Assembly (NCBI GenBank): GCA_009911365.1
Contig: QXXF01000022.1
Coordinates: 1-64,000, forward strand
Source of the DNA: Clostridiales bacterium
Lineage (GTDB): Bacteria; Bacillota; Clostridia; Peptostreptococcales; Anaerovoracaceae
Length of the DNA: 64,000 bases
Direction of reading: 5' to 3'
In this document: positions 16,752-24,735 of the stretch, in pieces
Layout: every line of letters begins with the position of its first letter
Position numbering within the stretch: position 1 is the first letter of the stretch
Position numbers and translations under genes: made by a program
Notes under the pieces: model-generated
What the model was told of the DNA's origin: nothing
Databases searched by the model: none
What the model saw: the letters and a program-made list of their open reading frames with translations, nothing else

Positions 16752-16780
16752 TTGACATGAAAAAGGGGATGCTGTAAACT
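16752..16780 (+). promoter_or_regulatory. Promoter of SH3b peptidoglycan hydrolase
   Basis: -35 TTGACA (16752-16757), a 17-bp spacer and -10 TAAACT (16775-16780), about 50 bp before the start codon. Confidence 0.7.
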
Positions 16781-16831
16781 GAAGTAGATATAAATCAAAG
16801 CTTAGGGAAATTTCTATGAATAGGAGAAAAA

Positions 16832-18640
16832 ATGATGTCAACAAGGACAAGCAGTAAATGCGTGGCAGCTGTTACCGCTCTGTTTCTCTTTCTGGCTATT
16901 TTTACAGTAATGCCAGCTACAGGCGGTGCGGATGCGTATGCTGCCACAAAGAAAGGTGCGGTGAAAAATGGCCCCCTTACCGTGCGTAGCAATGCGGGGA
17001 CCAAGTACAAAAAATTGGGAACTCTGGCAAAAGGGAAAACCATCACCATCAAAGGCACTAAGAAAAATAAAAACGGCACAAAGTGGTACAAAATCAAATT
17101 CAAATCGAAAAATGGCTATGTGCTGGCAAAGCATGTAAAGCTAAAAACTGCGACAAAGAAAAAGTCGGCTACCTTAGGAAAAATCAAAGCGTATTCGCCA
17201 ACGAAAAAAGGAACCATTAAAGAAGGGCCGCTCAATGTCCGAGGCAATGCGGGATCTGGATATAAGAAGATCGGGACTCTGAAAAAGAAAGCCACTGTCA
17301 CTGTGACTGGAGAGCGGACTGGAAAAGACAAAGCCAAATGGTATCGGATCAAACATGGCTCGAAAACCGGCTATGTCCTTGCAAAGTACGTAAAACTAAA
17401 AGCCGCCGCAGCTTCCGCGCCAAAAGAAACGGCGGTCAACAAAAAAGGAACAGTTAATGACGGTCCGCTCAACGTGCGAAAAGGCGCGGGAACCAATTAC
17501 GCAAAGCTGGGCAGTCTGGCAAGGGGAAAAACCATTACGGTTTTGACCAAGGTGAAGAGTGCTTCTGGGCAGACCTGGTACAAATTTAATTACAGTGGGT
17601 CCCAGAAGGGATATGTGCTTTCCAGCTATATCACGTTAGTAAAGGATACGCCGCCCGCAGGTTCCAATTTGGAGGGATCCAATTTGAGCGACGCAGAATT
17701 TGAGACATGGATGACCCAGCAGGGCTTTCCAGACAGCTACAAGAACGGGTTGAGGGCACTGCATCAGGCGCACCCGCAATGGATCTTCAAAGCGCAGAAC
17801 ACAGGGATCGACTGGTCCAGTGCATTAGCCAAGGAAATGAAGATTGGCATCAATCTGGTGGAACCGTCTTCTCCAGATTCCTGGAAGTCCAAAGCTAAGG
17901 GAGCGTACAACAGCTCCACAGGAAAATACACGGCTTTTGACGGCAGATGGAACGCGGCTTCTGAGGCGATTGTGGCTTACTATATGGATCCGAGGAATTT
18001 CTTTAATACTACGTCCATCTATCAGTTCATGGATCACAATTTTGATGCGGCTTCCCAGACAAAAGAGACCATTAAGAGCATGGTCTCTCGGAGCAGCTGC
18101 TTTATGAACACCACCAGCTATATTGATAACCTATACAAAGCTGGGGTGAATTCTAAAGTGAATCCAAATGTGATCACCGCTATGGTGATCCAAGAGCAGG
18201 GCTGGAAAGGCGGCAGCGGATTGATTTCCGGCAAGTATTCCGGTTACAAGGGCATCTACAACCACTTTAACATCGGAGCATATACGACCAGTACCATGAG
18301 TGCTACGGAAAGAGGCTTGTGGTGGGCAAAAGGAGCGGGAACGGGTGCGACTTCTTACGGGAGACCGTGGAATTCCATAGAGAAATCCCTGGCCGGAGGT
18401 GCCAGCTACTATTCCAGCAACTATTTGACCAACAAACAGTATACATACTATACGAAGAAATTCAATGTTATGAACGGGCTGAACAATGTGGCCACCCATC
18501 AGTACATGACCAATACCGCTGGTGGTGAAAGCGAAGGCAAGATCTTGCGGTACGCCTATGAATCCAGTGCGGATTATCCGATCACCTTCCACATTCCGGT
18601 GTACAGCGGAATGCCGGCCAGCCCTTGCGCAAAGCCTTGA
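16832..18640 (+). CDS. Secreted peptidoglycan hydrolase, three SH3b repeats plus glucosaminidase
   Basis: A 602-aa exported protein with a signal peptide at about residues 1-39 (cut near AYAA). Three bacterial SH3 repeats follow, at about 40-105, 127-190 and 205-268, each with GPLxVRxxAGxxYxKLGxLxxGxTxT. These bind cell-wall peptides. The C-terminal 300 residues resemble endo-beta-N-acetylglucosaminidase (GH73-like), with a candidate catalytic Glu in MVIQEQGWKGGSGLISG and the motif KGIYNHFNIGAY. Very lysine-rich repeats suggest wall retention by charge. The start is at 16832 with AATAGGAGA upstream. The cohesin-like gene follows after 13 bp. Confidence 0.88.
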   Translation: MMSTRTSSKCVAAVTALFLFLAIFTVMPATGGADAYAATKKGAVKNGPLTVRSNAGTKYKKLGTLAKGKTITIKGTKKNKNGTKWYKIKFKSKNGYVLAKHVKLKTATKKKSATLGKIKAYSPTKKGTIKEGPLNVRGNAGSGYKKIGTLKKKATVTVTGERTGKDKAKWYRIKHGSKTGYVLAKYVKLKAAAASAPKETAVNKKGTVNDGPLNVRKGAGTNYAKLGSLARGKTITVLTKVKSASGQTWYKFNYSGSQKGYVLSSYITLVKDTPPAGSNLEGSNLSDAEFETWMTQQGFPDSYKNGLRALHQAHPQWIFKAQNTGIDWSSALAKEMKIGINLVEPSSPDSWKSKAKGAYNSSTGKYTAFDGRWNAASEAIVAYYMDPRNFFNTTSIYQFMDHNFDAASQTKETIKSMVSRSSCFMNTTSYIDNLYKAGVNSKVNPNVITAMVIQEQGWKGGSGLISGKYSGYKGIYNHFNIGAYTTSTMSATERGLWWAKGAGTGATSYGRPWNSIEKSLAGGASYYSSNYLTNKQYTYYTKKFNVMNGLNNVATHQYMTNTAGGESEGKILRYAYESSADYPITFHIPVYSGMPASPCAKP

Positions 18641-18653
18641 TAAAGGAGAAGCA

Positions 18654-19307
18654 ATGAAAAAAAGGATAAGATTATGCGTTGCGGCAATGTTCCTATTGTC
18701 AGCGATGATCCCGGCGGCTGTCTTCGGCGCGTCCTCCAGTGTTTCCATCTCAGGCAGCGGCTCTGCGGATGTGGGAAAGACAGTGACGGTTACAGTTACA
18801 TATAAGGGCAGTTCCTTAGGTTATGTCAATGGACAGCTGACTTATGACAATAGCAAGCTGCAGTACTTGTCCGGCGGCAGCAGCCAAGGGGACGCGGGTC
18901 TGGTAGAGCTGAAAGCGTATGCGGACGATGCCAGTGGGAAGTTGTCTTTCCATGTGAAATTTAAAGCAGTGGACGCAGGAAACACTGGCTTGAATCTGGA
19001 AACCCTGGAAACGCAGAACTTAGATGGGGACCAGGACATGGGCCAACCTTCCGCCAGCAAGACGGTAAATGTCAAAGCTGCGCCAACTACGGCAGAGGCA
19101 GAGGACTCTACAACAGAGGAAACCACGGAAGAAACCACCCAAGCGGCTACTGCCGCTCCAACAGAAACAGCACCGATTGACGAGCAGGCGCAGGCAGAGC
19201 GACAGGAGTCTGAGGAAACCTCTTATCTGCCAGTGGTCGGCATTGGAGCGGTGATCCTGATTTTGATCATTGCAGTTGTGATCGGACTGAAAAAGAAAAA
19301 AAGATAA
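18654..19307 (+). CDS. Cohesin-like domain protein with C-terminal membrane anchor
   Basis: A 217-aa surface protein. Signal peptide at residues 1-25 (MKKRIRLCVAAMFLLSAMIPAAVFG). The domain at about 26-135 has the cohesin-type beta sandwich pattern (VGKTVTVTVTYKG...VNGQLTYDNSKLQYLSGG...KLSFHVKFKAV). A Thr/Glu/Ala-rich stalk of about 50 residues follows, then one transmembrane helix and a KKKKR stop-transfer tail. ATG 18654 follows AAAGGAGAAGCA. It is cotranscribed with the peptidoglycan hydrolase. No dockerin is recognisable in the window, so a cellulosome role is not implied; it may simply be an adhesion or scaffold domain. Confidence 0.8.
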   Translation: MKKRIRLCVAAMFLLSAMIPAAVFGASSSVSISGSGSADVGKTVTVTVTYKGSSLGYVNGQLTYDNSKLQYLSGGSSQGDAGLVELKAYADDASGKLSFHVKFKAVDAGNTGLNLETLETQNLDGDQDMGQPSASKTVNVKAAPTTAEAEDSTTEETTEETTQAATAAPTETAPIDEQAQAERQESEETSYLPVVGIGAVILILIIAVVIGLKKKKR

Positions 19308-19321
19308 CAAACAAAAACGGG

Positions 19322-19357
19322 AGAGTCTTTGCGGCAAGTCCAGCGGAGGCTCTTTTT
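19322..19357 (+). terminator. Terminator after cohesin-like gene
   Basis: An 11-bp stem AGAGTCTTTGC/GCGGAGGCTCT with three G-U wobbles, followed by a T-run. Confidence 0.6.
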
Positions 19358-19383
19358 GCATGGGAAAATCCCGTATGATAACA

Positions 19384-19416
19384 GTAAGCCCTTCGACCAT
19401 TGGCTGAGGGGCTTAC
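19384..19416 (-). terminator. Hairpin after M29 aminopeptidase
   Basis: A perfect 8-bp stem GTAAGCCC/GGGCTTAC, 8 bp past the aminopeptidase stop on the minus strand. The U-tract is weak. Confidence 0.45.
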
Positions 19417-19423
19417 ATAACCA

Positions 19424-20533
19424 TTATTTCAAATTTTCCGGATTCAGGCATTCCAGTTCAGGAACGACGAAAAGTCCGTCCTTTCTAATGAGTACATCGT
19501 CAAAATAGATTTCGCCGCCGCCGTATTCCGGTCTCTGAATCATCACCAGATCCCAATGTACTGCGGATTTATTTCCATTGAATGCGTCTTCATAGGACGC
19601 GCCTGGAGTCAAGTGAAAGCTTCCGGCGATTTTTTCATCGAAAAGGGTATCCTTCATCGGATGGAGGATATACGGGTTTACGCCCAGAGCAAATTCTCCA
19701 AAATAGCGGGAGCCGTCATCCGTATCCAGCAGTTCGTTGATTCGCTCATTGTTGTTGGCCGTTGCCTTGACGATTTTTCCATCCTTAATCTCAAACACGA
19801 TATTTTCAAAGGTAAAGCCCTGCTCTTCAGAAGGTGTGTTGTAAGAAATGGTCCCGTTCATGGATTCCCGCACAGGAGCCGTGTACACTTCGCCGTCCGG
19901 GATGTTTCGTTCTCCACCACACTTGATGGCAGGGACGTCTTTGATGGAGAAGGCCAGATCCGTACCAGGACCTTTAATCTGGACTTTGTGTGTTTTTTCC
20001 ATTAGCTTCACCAGTGCATCCATGGCATTGCTCATTTTCTGGTAATCCAGGGTGCAGACATCAAAATAAAAATCCTCGAAAGCCTCCAGGCTGGTGTTGG
20101 CCAGCTGCGCCATAGAACTGTTCGGGTATCTCAAAACCACCCACTTTGTCTTGTTCACCCGATAATCCAGAGTTGGGCGGGTCAGTTTGCTGTACATGTT
20201 CAGTTTTTCCGAAGGCACGTCCGCCAGCTCCGAGGTGTTGCTTCCGGCTCGCACGGCGATATAGGCCTGCATGCCTTTCATCTGAGCCAGTTGATATTCG
20301 TTCATAAACTGGATCTGCTCTTCTTCGCAGCCCAGCATGATTTCCCGGCTGATGGCGGAATCCCGGATCTCCACATAGGGAAGGCCGCCGCAGGCGTAAA
20401 CATCTTTGACGATCTGCCGGATCAGCGGTTTACAGCATTCTCCCTCATAACTGATGAGGATCTTTTCCCCTCTCTGCAGGTCGCAAGAATAATGGACCAG
20501 CAGGTCCGATAAAGCTTTGATTCTTGTATCCAT
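19424..20533 (-). CDS. M29-family aminopeptidase
   Basis: A 369-aa cytosolic metalloaminopeptidase of the AmpS/thermophilic M29 family, releasing N-terminal amino acids from peptides. Metal-site motifs are visible in order: GGERNIPDGEVYTAPV (Glu), FGEFALGVNP (Glu), GSFHLTPGASYED (His) and SAVHWDLV (His and Asp). AGGAGG lies 11 nt upstream of the ATG on the minus strand. It is monocistronic and divergent from the lipid kinase gene. Confidence 0.93.
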   Translation of the reverse strand: MDTRIKALSDLLVHYSCDLQRGEKILISYEGECCKPLIRQIVKDVYACGGLPYVEIRDSAISREIMLGCEEEQIQFMNEYQLAQMKGMQAYIAVRAGSNTSELADVPSEKLNMYSKLTRPTLDYRVNKTKWVVLRYPNSSMAQLANTSLEAFEDFYFDVCTLDYQKMSNAMDALVKLMEKTHKVQIKGPGTDLAFSIKDVPAIKCGGERNIPDGEVYTAPVRESMNGTISYNTPSEEQGFTFENIVFEIKDGKIVKATANNNERINELLDTDDGSRYFGEFALGVNPYILHPMKDTLFDEKIAGSFHLTPGASYEDAFNGNKSAVHWDLVMIQRPEYGGGEIYFDDVLIRKDGLFVVPELECLNPENLK

Positions 20534-20609
20534 AATCTTAATTTCCTCCTATTTTCAATCATTCGTAAGTATTGTACCACAAATTTGAAAAAATCGGCGT
20601 AAAAGTTTG

Positions 20610-20638
20610 TTGCGCCTTGGCGTGGGGAAGGGTAAAAT
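20610..20638 (+). promoter_or_regulatory. Promoter of diacylglycerol-kinase-like gene
   Basis: -35 TTGCGC (20610-20615), a 17-bp spacer and -10 TAAAAT (20633-20638), 20 bp before the start codon. Confidence 0.55.
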
Positions 20639-20658
20639 GGAGTACAAGGAGTGAAAGA

Positions 20659-21612
20659 ATGCGCCATATTTTTGTGATTAATCCGCTGGCGGGGAAACGA
20701 TCTGGTGGAAAGACGCTGAAAGATCAGATACTCAGAGCCGGTGAAAAGCAGCGTGTGCCAGTAGAGATCTATGAAACCAGAGCTGCTGGAGATGGTGAAA
20801 ACTTCGTGTGCGAGACCTGCGAAAACAAGGCGGAGGATGAACAGATCCGTTTTTATGCCTGCGGCGGCGATGGAGCTTTAAATGAAGTGATGAACGGATC
20901 AGTAGGATTTCCCGGTGTGGAAGTGGGCTGCGTGCCTTTGGGCACGGGAAACGATTATGTAAGAAATTATGGGCAGTTGGAAACATTTCTTGACATGGAA
21001 GCCCAGATTTTAGGAAAGGCCGTGGACAGCGACCTGATTTCCTATCGGACTTGGCTGGATGGAAAGGAGAGTAGGCGGCGGTACTGCATGAACATGTTCA
21101 ACATTGGTTTTGACTGTAACGTGGTTGACCTAACCGACAGGGCGAAAAATTGGCCTTTGATCAGCGGCTCTTTCGCTTATTTGCTGTCAGTGGCAATCAT
21201 CTTGATCAAGAAAAAGGGGGCGAACCTGCGTGTCTGCTTTGAAGATGGAGAAGTCTTTGACGGCAGACTGCTGCTCATTGCCATAGCTAACGGCTGTTTT
21301 TGCGGCGGCGGGGTAAAAGGCGTTCCTTTGTCCCTGTTGGATGATGGCTTGATGGATGTGAGTCTGATTCGGGACGTGCCCCGCCGAACTTTTGTACGGC
21401 TGTTTCCAAAATACGCGAAGGGCACGCACCTTTCTGATAAAAAGGCCCGGGATCTTTTTACATACAAAAAATGTGAAAGGCTTTTCATTTTTGCTAGAGG
21501 AGGGCCCATGCGTCTTTGTACGGATGGAGAGATCACAGATGCGGAGCAGGTGGAATTCGAGATCGTGCCAAAAGGAATGCGGTTTTCTGTTCCTAGGGGT
21601 GGAAAACCCTAA
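20659..21612 (+). CDS. Diacylglycerol kinase-family lipid kinase
   Basis: A 317-aa soluble lipid kinase of the DagK/YegS/sphingosine-kinase fold. N-terminal INPLAGKRSGGK is the nucleotide-binding loop, CGGDGALNEVMNG the catalytic GGDG motif and VPLGTGNDYVRNY the conserved follow-on motif. The beta-rich C-terminal domain contains ANGCFCGGGVKGVP and DGLMDVSLI. It phosphorylates diacylglycerol or a related lipid, feeding phospholipid or lipoteichoic-acid turnover. ATG 20659 follows AAGGAGTG; the extended frame from 20572 runs through the promoter and is rejected. Confidence 0.9.
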   Translation: MRHIFVINPLAGKRSGGKTLKDQILRAGEKQRVPVEIYETRAAGDGENFVCETCENKAEDEQIRFYACGGDGALNEVMNGSVGFPGVEVGCVPLGTGNDYVRNYGQLETFLDMEAQILGKAVDSDLISYRTWLDGKESRRRYCMNMFNIGFDCNVVDLTDRAKNWPLISGSFAYLLSVAIILIKKKGANLRVCFEDGEVFDGRLLLIAIANGCFCGGGVKGVPLSLLDDGLMDVSLIRDVPRRTFVRLFPKYAKGTHLSDKKARDLFTYKKCERLFIFARGGPMRLCTDGEITDAEQVEFEIVPKGMRFSVPRGGKP

Positions 21613-21704
21613 AGATAGTATGTCCAGTGGCGTATTCGCAAGGAAGCCTAGCGGTCACGACGCGGGTTTTATGAAGATCAAGGAGAGAAGGGGAGGGACG
21701 TTTC

Positions 21705-22118
21705 ATGATTTTGATCGCATGTGTGGATGATGGCATGGGGATGATGTTCAACCAAAGGCGGCAGTCCCAGGATCGGACCGTGAGGAACGATATATTGGAG
21801 GAAGTGGGAGACGGAATCTTGTGGATGAACGCATATTCTTACAAGCAGTTCGCTGACATGAAGAATAGCCGGATCAGGGTAGAGGAAGATTTTTTCCGTC
21901 AGGCCGGAGAAAAGGACTGGTGTTTTACAGAAAACATTAGTCCAGCACCCTATGAAGCCAGCATCAGCAAGATCCTACTTTACAACTGGAATCGGAAATA
22001 TCCTGCGGATGTTCGGTTCGACATTCCTCTGGAGGAAGCGGGATGGAAGCTGGTGGACGTACAGGAATTTCCAGGCTATTCCCATGAAAAAATAACAAAG
22101 GTGGTTTATACAAAATGA
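21705..22118 (+). CDS. Conserved hypothetical protein
   Basis: A 137-aa protein matching a small conserved clostridial family (ILIACVDDGMGMMFNQRRQSQDR...RFDIPLEEAGWKLVDVQEFPGYSHEKITKVVYTK). Relatives are, to my recollection, sometimes labelled ribonuclease Z, but it lacks the HxHxDH metallo-beta-lactamase motif, so I do not use that name. The N-terminus faintly recalls dihydrofolate reductase. GGGGAGGG precedes the ATG. Its stop overlaps the start of the next gene (ATGA), implying translational coupling with the secreted nuclease. Function unknown. Confidence 0.65.
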   Translation: MILIACVDDGMGMMFNQRRQSQDRTVRNDILEEVGDGILWMNAYSYKQFADMKNSRIRVEEDFFRQAGEKDWCFTENISPAPYEASISKILLYNWNRKYPADVRFDIPLEEAGWKLVDVQEFPGYSHEKITKVVYTK

Positions 22119-23029
22119 GAAAACAGATTCATATTTTCATAATCCTGCTGTTGCTGGTGTGCGTACTGGGGACGGGCTGTTCTCCAGGTGCCGGGGGAGA
22201 TCAAGGAGCGGCTCTGCGGGCTAGCTCGGCCCAGACGCTACAGGACGTGCCTCCGTATTCAGGTGAGCCATATATCGCTGTCAATGACAACGAGCCTGGT
22301 TTTGAAGAATCGGATCTTACGACAGGGTCCTTTGAATCCTATAGCGACCTAGACAGCTTGGGCAGATGCGGCGCAGCCTATGCCAATATCGGTTCTGATC
22401 TGATGCCGACAGAAGAACGGGGCAGCATCAGCCAGGTAAAGCCTTCAGGATGGCACAGCGTGCGATATGACATCGTGGAAGGCGCATCCCTCTACAATCG
22501 CTGCCATCTCATCGGTTATCAGCTGACCGGTGAAAACGCCAATGAAGAAAATCTGATTACCGGGACCCGGGCCATGAACGTGGAAGGTATGCTGCCTTTT
22601 GAAGATATGGTGGTGGACTACATCAAAGAAACGGACAACCATGTTCTTTATCGGGTGACCCCTATTTTTAAGGGAGATGATTTGGTAGCTAGCGGCGTGC
22701 AGATGGAGGCACTCTCCGTGGAAGATCAGGGGGAAGGCGTTTCCTTTAATGTATATGTGTATAATAACCAGCCTGGTGTTTCTATTGATTATGCCACAGG
22801 AGACAGCAGCCTTTCGGGAGAAGGAACAGAGGAAAAGGCTCAGGCAAAAGCAGATGGAAAAGCCCAAGCAGGAAACGAGACATACGTATTGAACACTAAT
22901 ACTAAAAAGTTTCATAGACCAGATTGTTCCAGCGTGGACGATATGAAAGACTCCAATAAAGAGATGTTCAAAGGATCACGAAATCAGTTGATGAAGCAGG
23001 GGTATGATCCCTGCGGCAATTGCATGTGA
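22115..23029 (+). CDS. DNA/RNA non-specific endonuclease lipoprotein
   Basis: A 304-aa exported lipoprotein, with N-terminal MRKQIHIFIILLLLVCVLGTGC carrying lipobox LGTGC. The body is a beta-beta-alpha-Me endonuclease related to streptococcal DNA-entry nucleases. Catalytic His lies in YNRCHLIGYQL and metal-binding Asn in NEENLITGTRAMN. After a Gln/Ala/Lys-rich linker, the last 45 residues form a small domain (NTKKFHRPDCSSVDD...GYDPCGNC) with Cys and His placed as in Ada-like metal-binding modules. It could degrade or take up extracellular DNA, or be a nuclease against neighbours. No competence genes lie beside it. Confidence 0.85.
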   Translation: MRKQIHIFIILLLLVCVLGTGCSPGAGGDQGAALRASSAQTLQDVPPYSGEPYIAVNDNEPGFEESDLTTGSFESYSDLDSLGRCGAAYANIGSDLMPTEERGSISQVKPSGWHSVRYDIVEGASLYNRCHLIGYQLTGENANEENLITGTRAMNVEGMLPFEDMVVDYIKETDNHVLYRVTPIFKGDDLVASGVQMEALSVEDQGEGVSFNVYVYNNQPGVSIDYATGDSSLSGEGTEEKAQAKADGKAQAGNETYVLNTNTKKFHRPDCSSVDDMKDSNKEMFKGSRNQLMKQGYDPCGNCM

Positions 23030-23138
23030 GGGGAGAGAAGTAAAGTGAAGGCACTGCCTTTATGCTGAAAAAATTTACATACTTGACAGAGCGCGATGCC
23101 TGATAAAAATAGGCAGGCTTTGCTGTAATAGAATAGAG

Positions 23139-23181
23139 CTTCCAATCGAGATGGCGGGTTGTTTCGGTTGGAAGTTTTTTT
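23139..23181 (+). terminator. Strong Rho-independent terminator
   Basis: An 11-bp stem CTTCCAATCGA/TCGGTTGGAAG followed by seven T. It is 110 bp after the nuclease stop. A TTGACA box at 23083-23088 sits upstream, so it may instead end a short separate transcript. Confidence 0.8.
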
Positions 23182-23299
23182 GTGCGGAATTTGGGATTGA
23201 AGGAAGCGAATATACAAAAATTTGAAATAAAAGAATGTAATAAATTGTTATATATGTTAGAATAAAGAATAAAAAATGTAAAATGAAATTTTGTGTTGA

Positions 23300-23321
23300 C
23301 ATTCTATCAATTGATAGAATG
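23300..23321. promoter_or_regulatory. 22-bp perfect palindrome, TA operator candidate
   Basis: CATTCTATCAA followed by its exact complement TTGATAGAATG. It overlaps a TTGACA hexamer (23296-23301) and sits 24 bp before the toxin start, the usual place for autorepression of a toxin-antitoxin operon. Confidence 0.65.
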
Positions 23322-23344
23322 CATGAGGGTTGGAGGTGAAAACC

Positions 23345-23737
23345 ATGAAGATCAGCATGCGCTTGGAAAAAGCTGCTGTGAAGAAATTTTTGCAAGAACT
23401 GAAGGAGATTCTGACATGGGAAGATTTCAGCATTGATCGAAATCTCCTGATCGTGAAATCTCGAAAGGAGAGAGCACAATACTCCACACCATTTACCTTA
23501 GTGGGCCTTGGCTACGATACCCATGACATCGTGGATAGACTCAGGGAATTGAGCATCGAAGAGTATTCAGAGACTTTAGTGGATCGAGATAACAGCGAGC
23601 CGCCGCTGCTATTTGTGTTCGGAAAGGAAATCAAGGGAAGGCAAGTTTATATCAAATTGAAAGTAAAAGCAAAGCGTAGAAGTTTATGTCTGTCATTCCA
23701 CTATGCGGAATATAGAATGGAACATCCGTATCAGTAG
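23345..23737 (+). CDS. MqsR-like toxin of a type II TA system
   Basis: A 130-aa basic protein. The C-terminal half has the MqsR/RelE-like pattern FGKEIKGRQVYIKLKVK...LCLSFHYAEYRMEHPY, preceded by a Leu-rich helical pair (YDTHDIVDRLRELSIEEYSETLVDRD). MqsR-type toxins are mRNA interferases. GGAGGTGAAAACC precedes ATG 23345. It is followed after 27 bp by a zinc-finger fragment and a Panacea-domain gene, the usual antitoxin components. The N-terminal 45 residues are longer than classical MqsR and unidentified. Confidence 0.65.
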   Translation: MKISMRLEKAAVKKFLQELKEILTWEDFSIDRNLLIVKSRKERAQYSTPFTLVGLGYDTHDIVDRLRELSIEEYSETLVDRDNSEPPLLFVFGKEIKGRQVYIKLKVKAKRRSLCLSFHYAEYRMEHPYQ

Positions 23738-23764
23738 GAGCGCAGGCAGGAAGGAGTCGTGACA

Positions 23765-24109
23765 ATGAGACAATATGATCTGGTTCGGAAAATCCAAATG
23801 GAATGCCCTGTGTGTGACAAGATTCACGAGGTGGAAGAACGAAAGAGGGTTACCCACACGATCATAAAAGGAGAAGAGGTCGCTTATGAAGAAACTTATT
23901 ATTTTTGTCAATATAGCGATGAAGATGAAAGCGAGTTCGCGTCCGGAAAGATGGAAAACGCCAATCTGCTGAACTGGGGAGAGGCTACCATATCGAGGTA
24001 CGAGAGCAAGGCGATCCAAGATGCGGCATATGACAATATGCTGCGGATCGTGAGAGATGATCCGCCTGGATGCCTATGGAAGAGCATATTTAAAACGACA
24101 AGCGCTTGA
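23765..24109 (+). pseudogene. YgiT-type zinc finger/HTH half of antitoxin, damaged
   Basis: A 114-aa open frame. The N-terminus has a CPVCDKIHEVEE zinc-finger start with an incomplete partner (the second CxxC is reduced to FCQYSDED). Next comes only the second half of a helix-turn-helix (LLNWGEATISRYESKAIQDAAYDNMLRIVRDDP). The usual first half (LTQxDLSxLLGWGExTITRYE) is missing, consistent with an internal deletion. The frame then diverges, and the natural continuation is in the next frame. Together with the following Panacea frame it represents one antitoxin gene that is broken or split. Confidence 0.6.
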
Positions 24110-24611
24110 AAGTGAATATCTTCATTTCCAAGAACCTTCTGACGCGAATGGAAATCAGATCCTTAGTATCAATAAGGTGGAAAGCGCGATTTCCTATTTG
24201 GCTGAACGCATAGAGGACCTGTATAAAGTAAAACTGATGAAATTGCTCTGGTACGCAGATTCCTTGTGTTTTACATTAACGGGCAAGGCCATAACCGGTC
24301 TGGTGTATCTCCATGGCGACATGGGAGCCTTGCCTTTGGGTCATTACCGAATCATTGGACTGGAGAATGTCAATATACGGGAAGAAGAGGGGTATGAATT
24401 CATAAAGTATCACTTTTTGCCAAACCCGCGCCAGAGCATGGCCTGTCTTACAAAAGAAGAAAAGGACGTTTTGGGGCAAGTCGCGGCAAAGTTCAAGTCC
24501 TACAGTACCCAAAGCATGGTGCGCTATATGCATGAAGAAAAAGCATATCTGGAGACAGAGGATGGCGAGGTCATCCCTTTCTCCTTGGCAAAAGACCTCA
24601 GGGAGTTTTAA
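24057..24611 (+). CDS. Panacea (SocA/DUF4065) domain antitoxin, C-terminal part
   Basis: A 184-aa frame, of which about residues 8-184 match the end of a zinc-finger/HTH/Panacea antitoxin (YLKRQALESEYLHFQEPSDANGN...). A Panacea domain follows (KVKLMKLLWYADSLCFTLTGKAITGLVYLHGDMGALPLGHYRI). It overlaps the upstream zinc-finger frame by 53 bp in a different frame. This points to a frameshift near 24060-24080 rather than two designed genes. Panacea domains neutralise many unrelated toxins, fitting the MqsR-like neighbour. There is no convincing ribosome binding site for an independent start. Confidence 0.65.
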   Translation: MIRLDAYGRAYLKRQALESEYLHFQEPSDANGNQILSINKVESAISYLAERIEDLYKVKLMKLLWYADSLCFTLTGKAITGLVYLHGDMGALPLGHYRIIGLENVNIREEEGYEFIKYHFLPNPRQSMACLTKEEKDVLGQVAAKFKSYSTQSMVRYMHEEKAYLETEDGEVIPFSLAKDLREF

Positions 24612-24735
24612 CGAAAGAGGCGATTAGACCCGAAAAATTTGGAAATAAAAATCAGATTTCTATAGGCATTTGCCTAGTTGCCATGGTAAAATGCAAGGAG
24701 CGATAAGAAGTAAGAAAGAAGACTGGTTGATAGCA

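Noticed and set aside
18522-18653. Upstream extension of the cohesin-like protein
   Set aside because: It overlaps the hydrolase gene, and a good signal peptide and ribosome binding site start at 18654.
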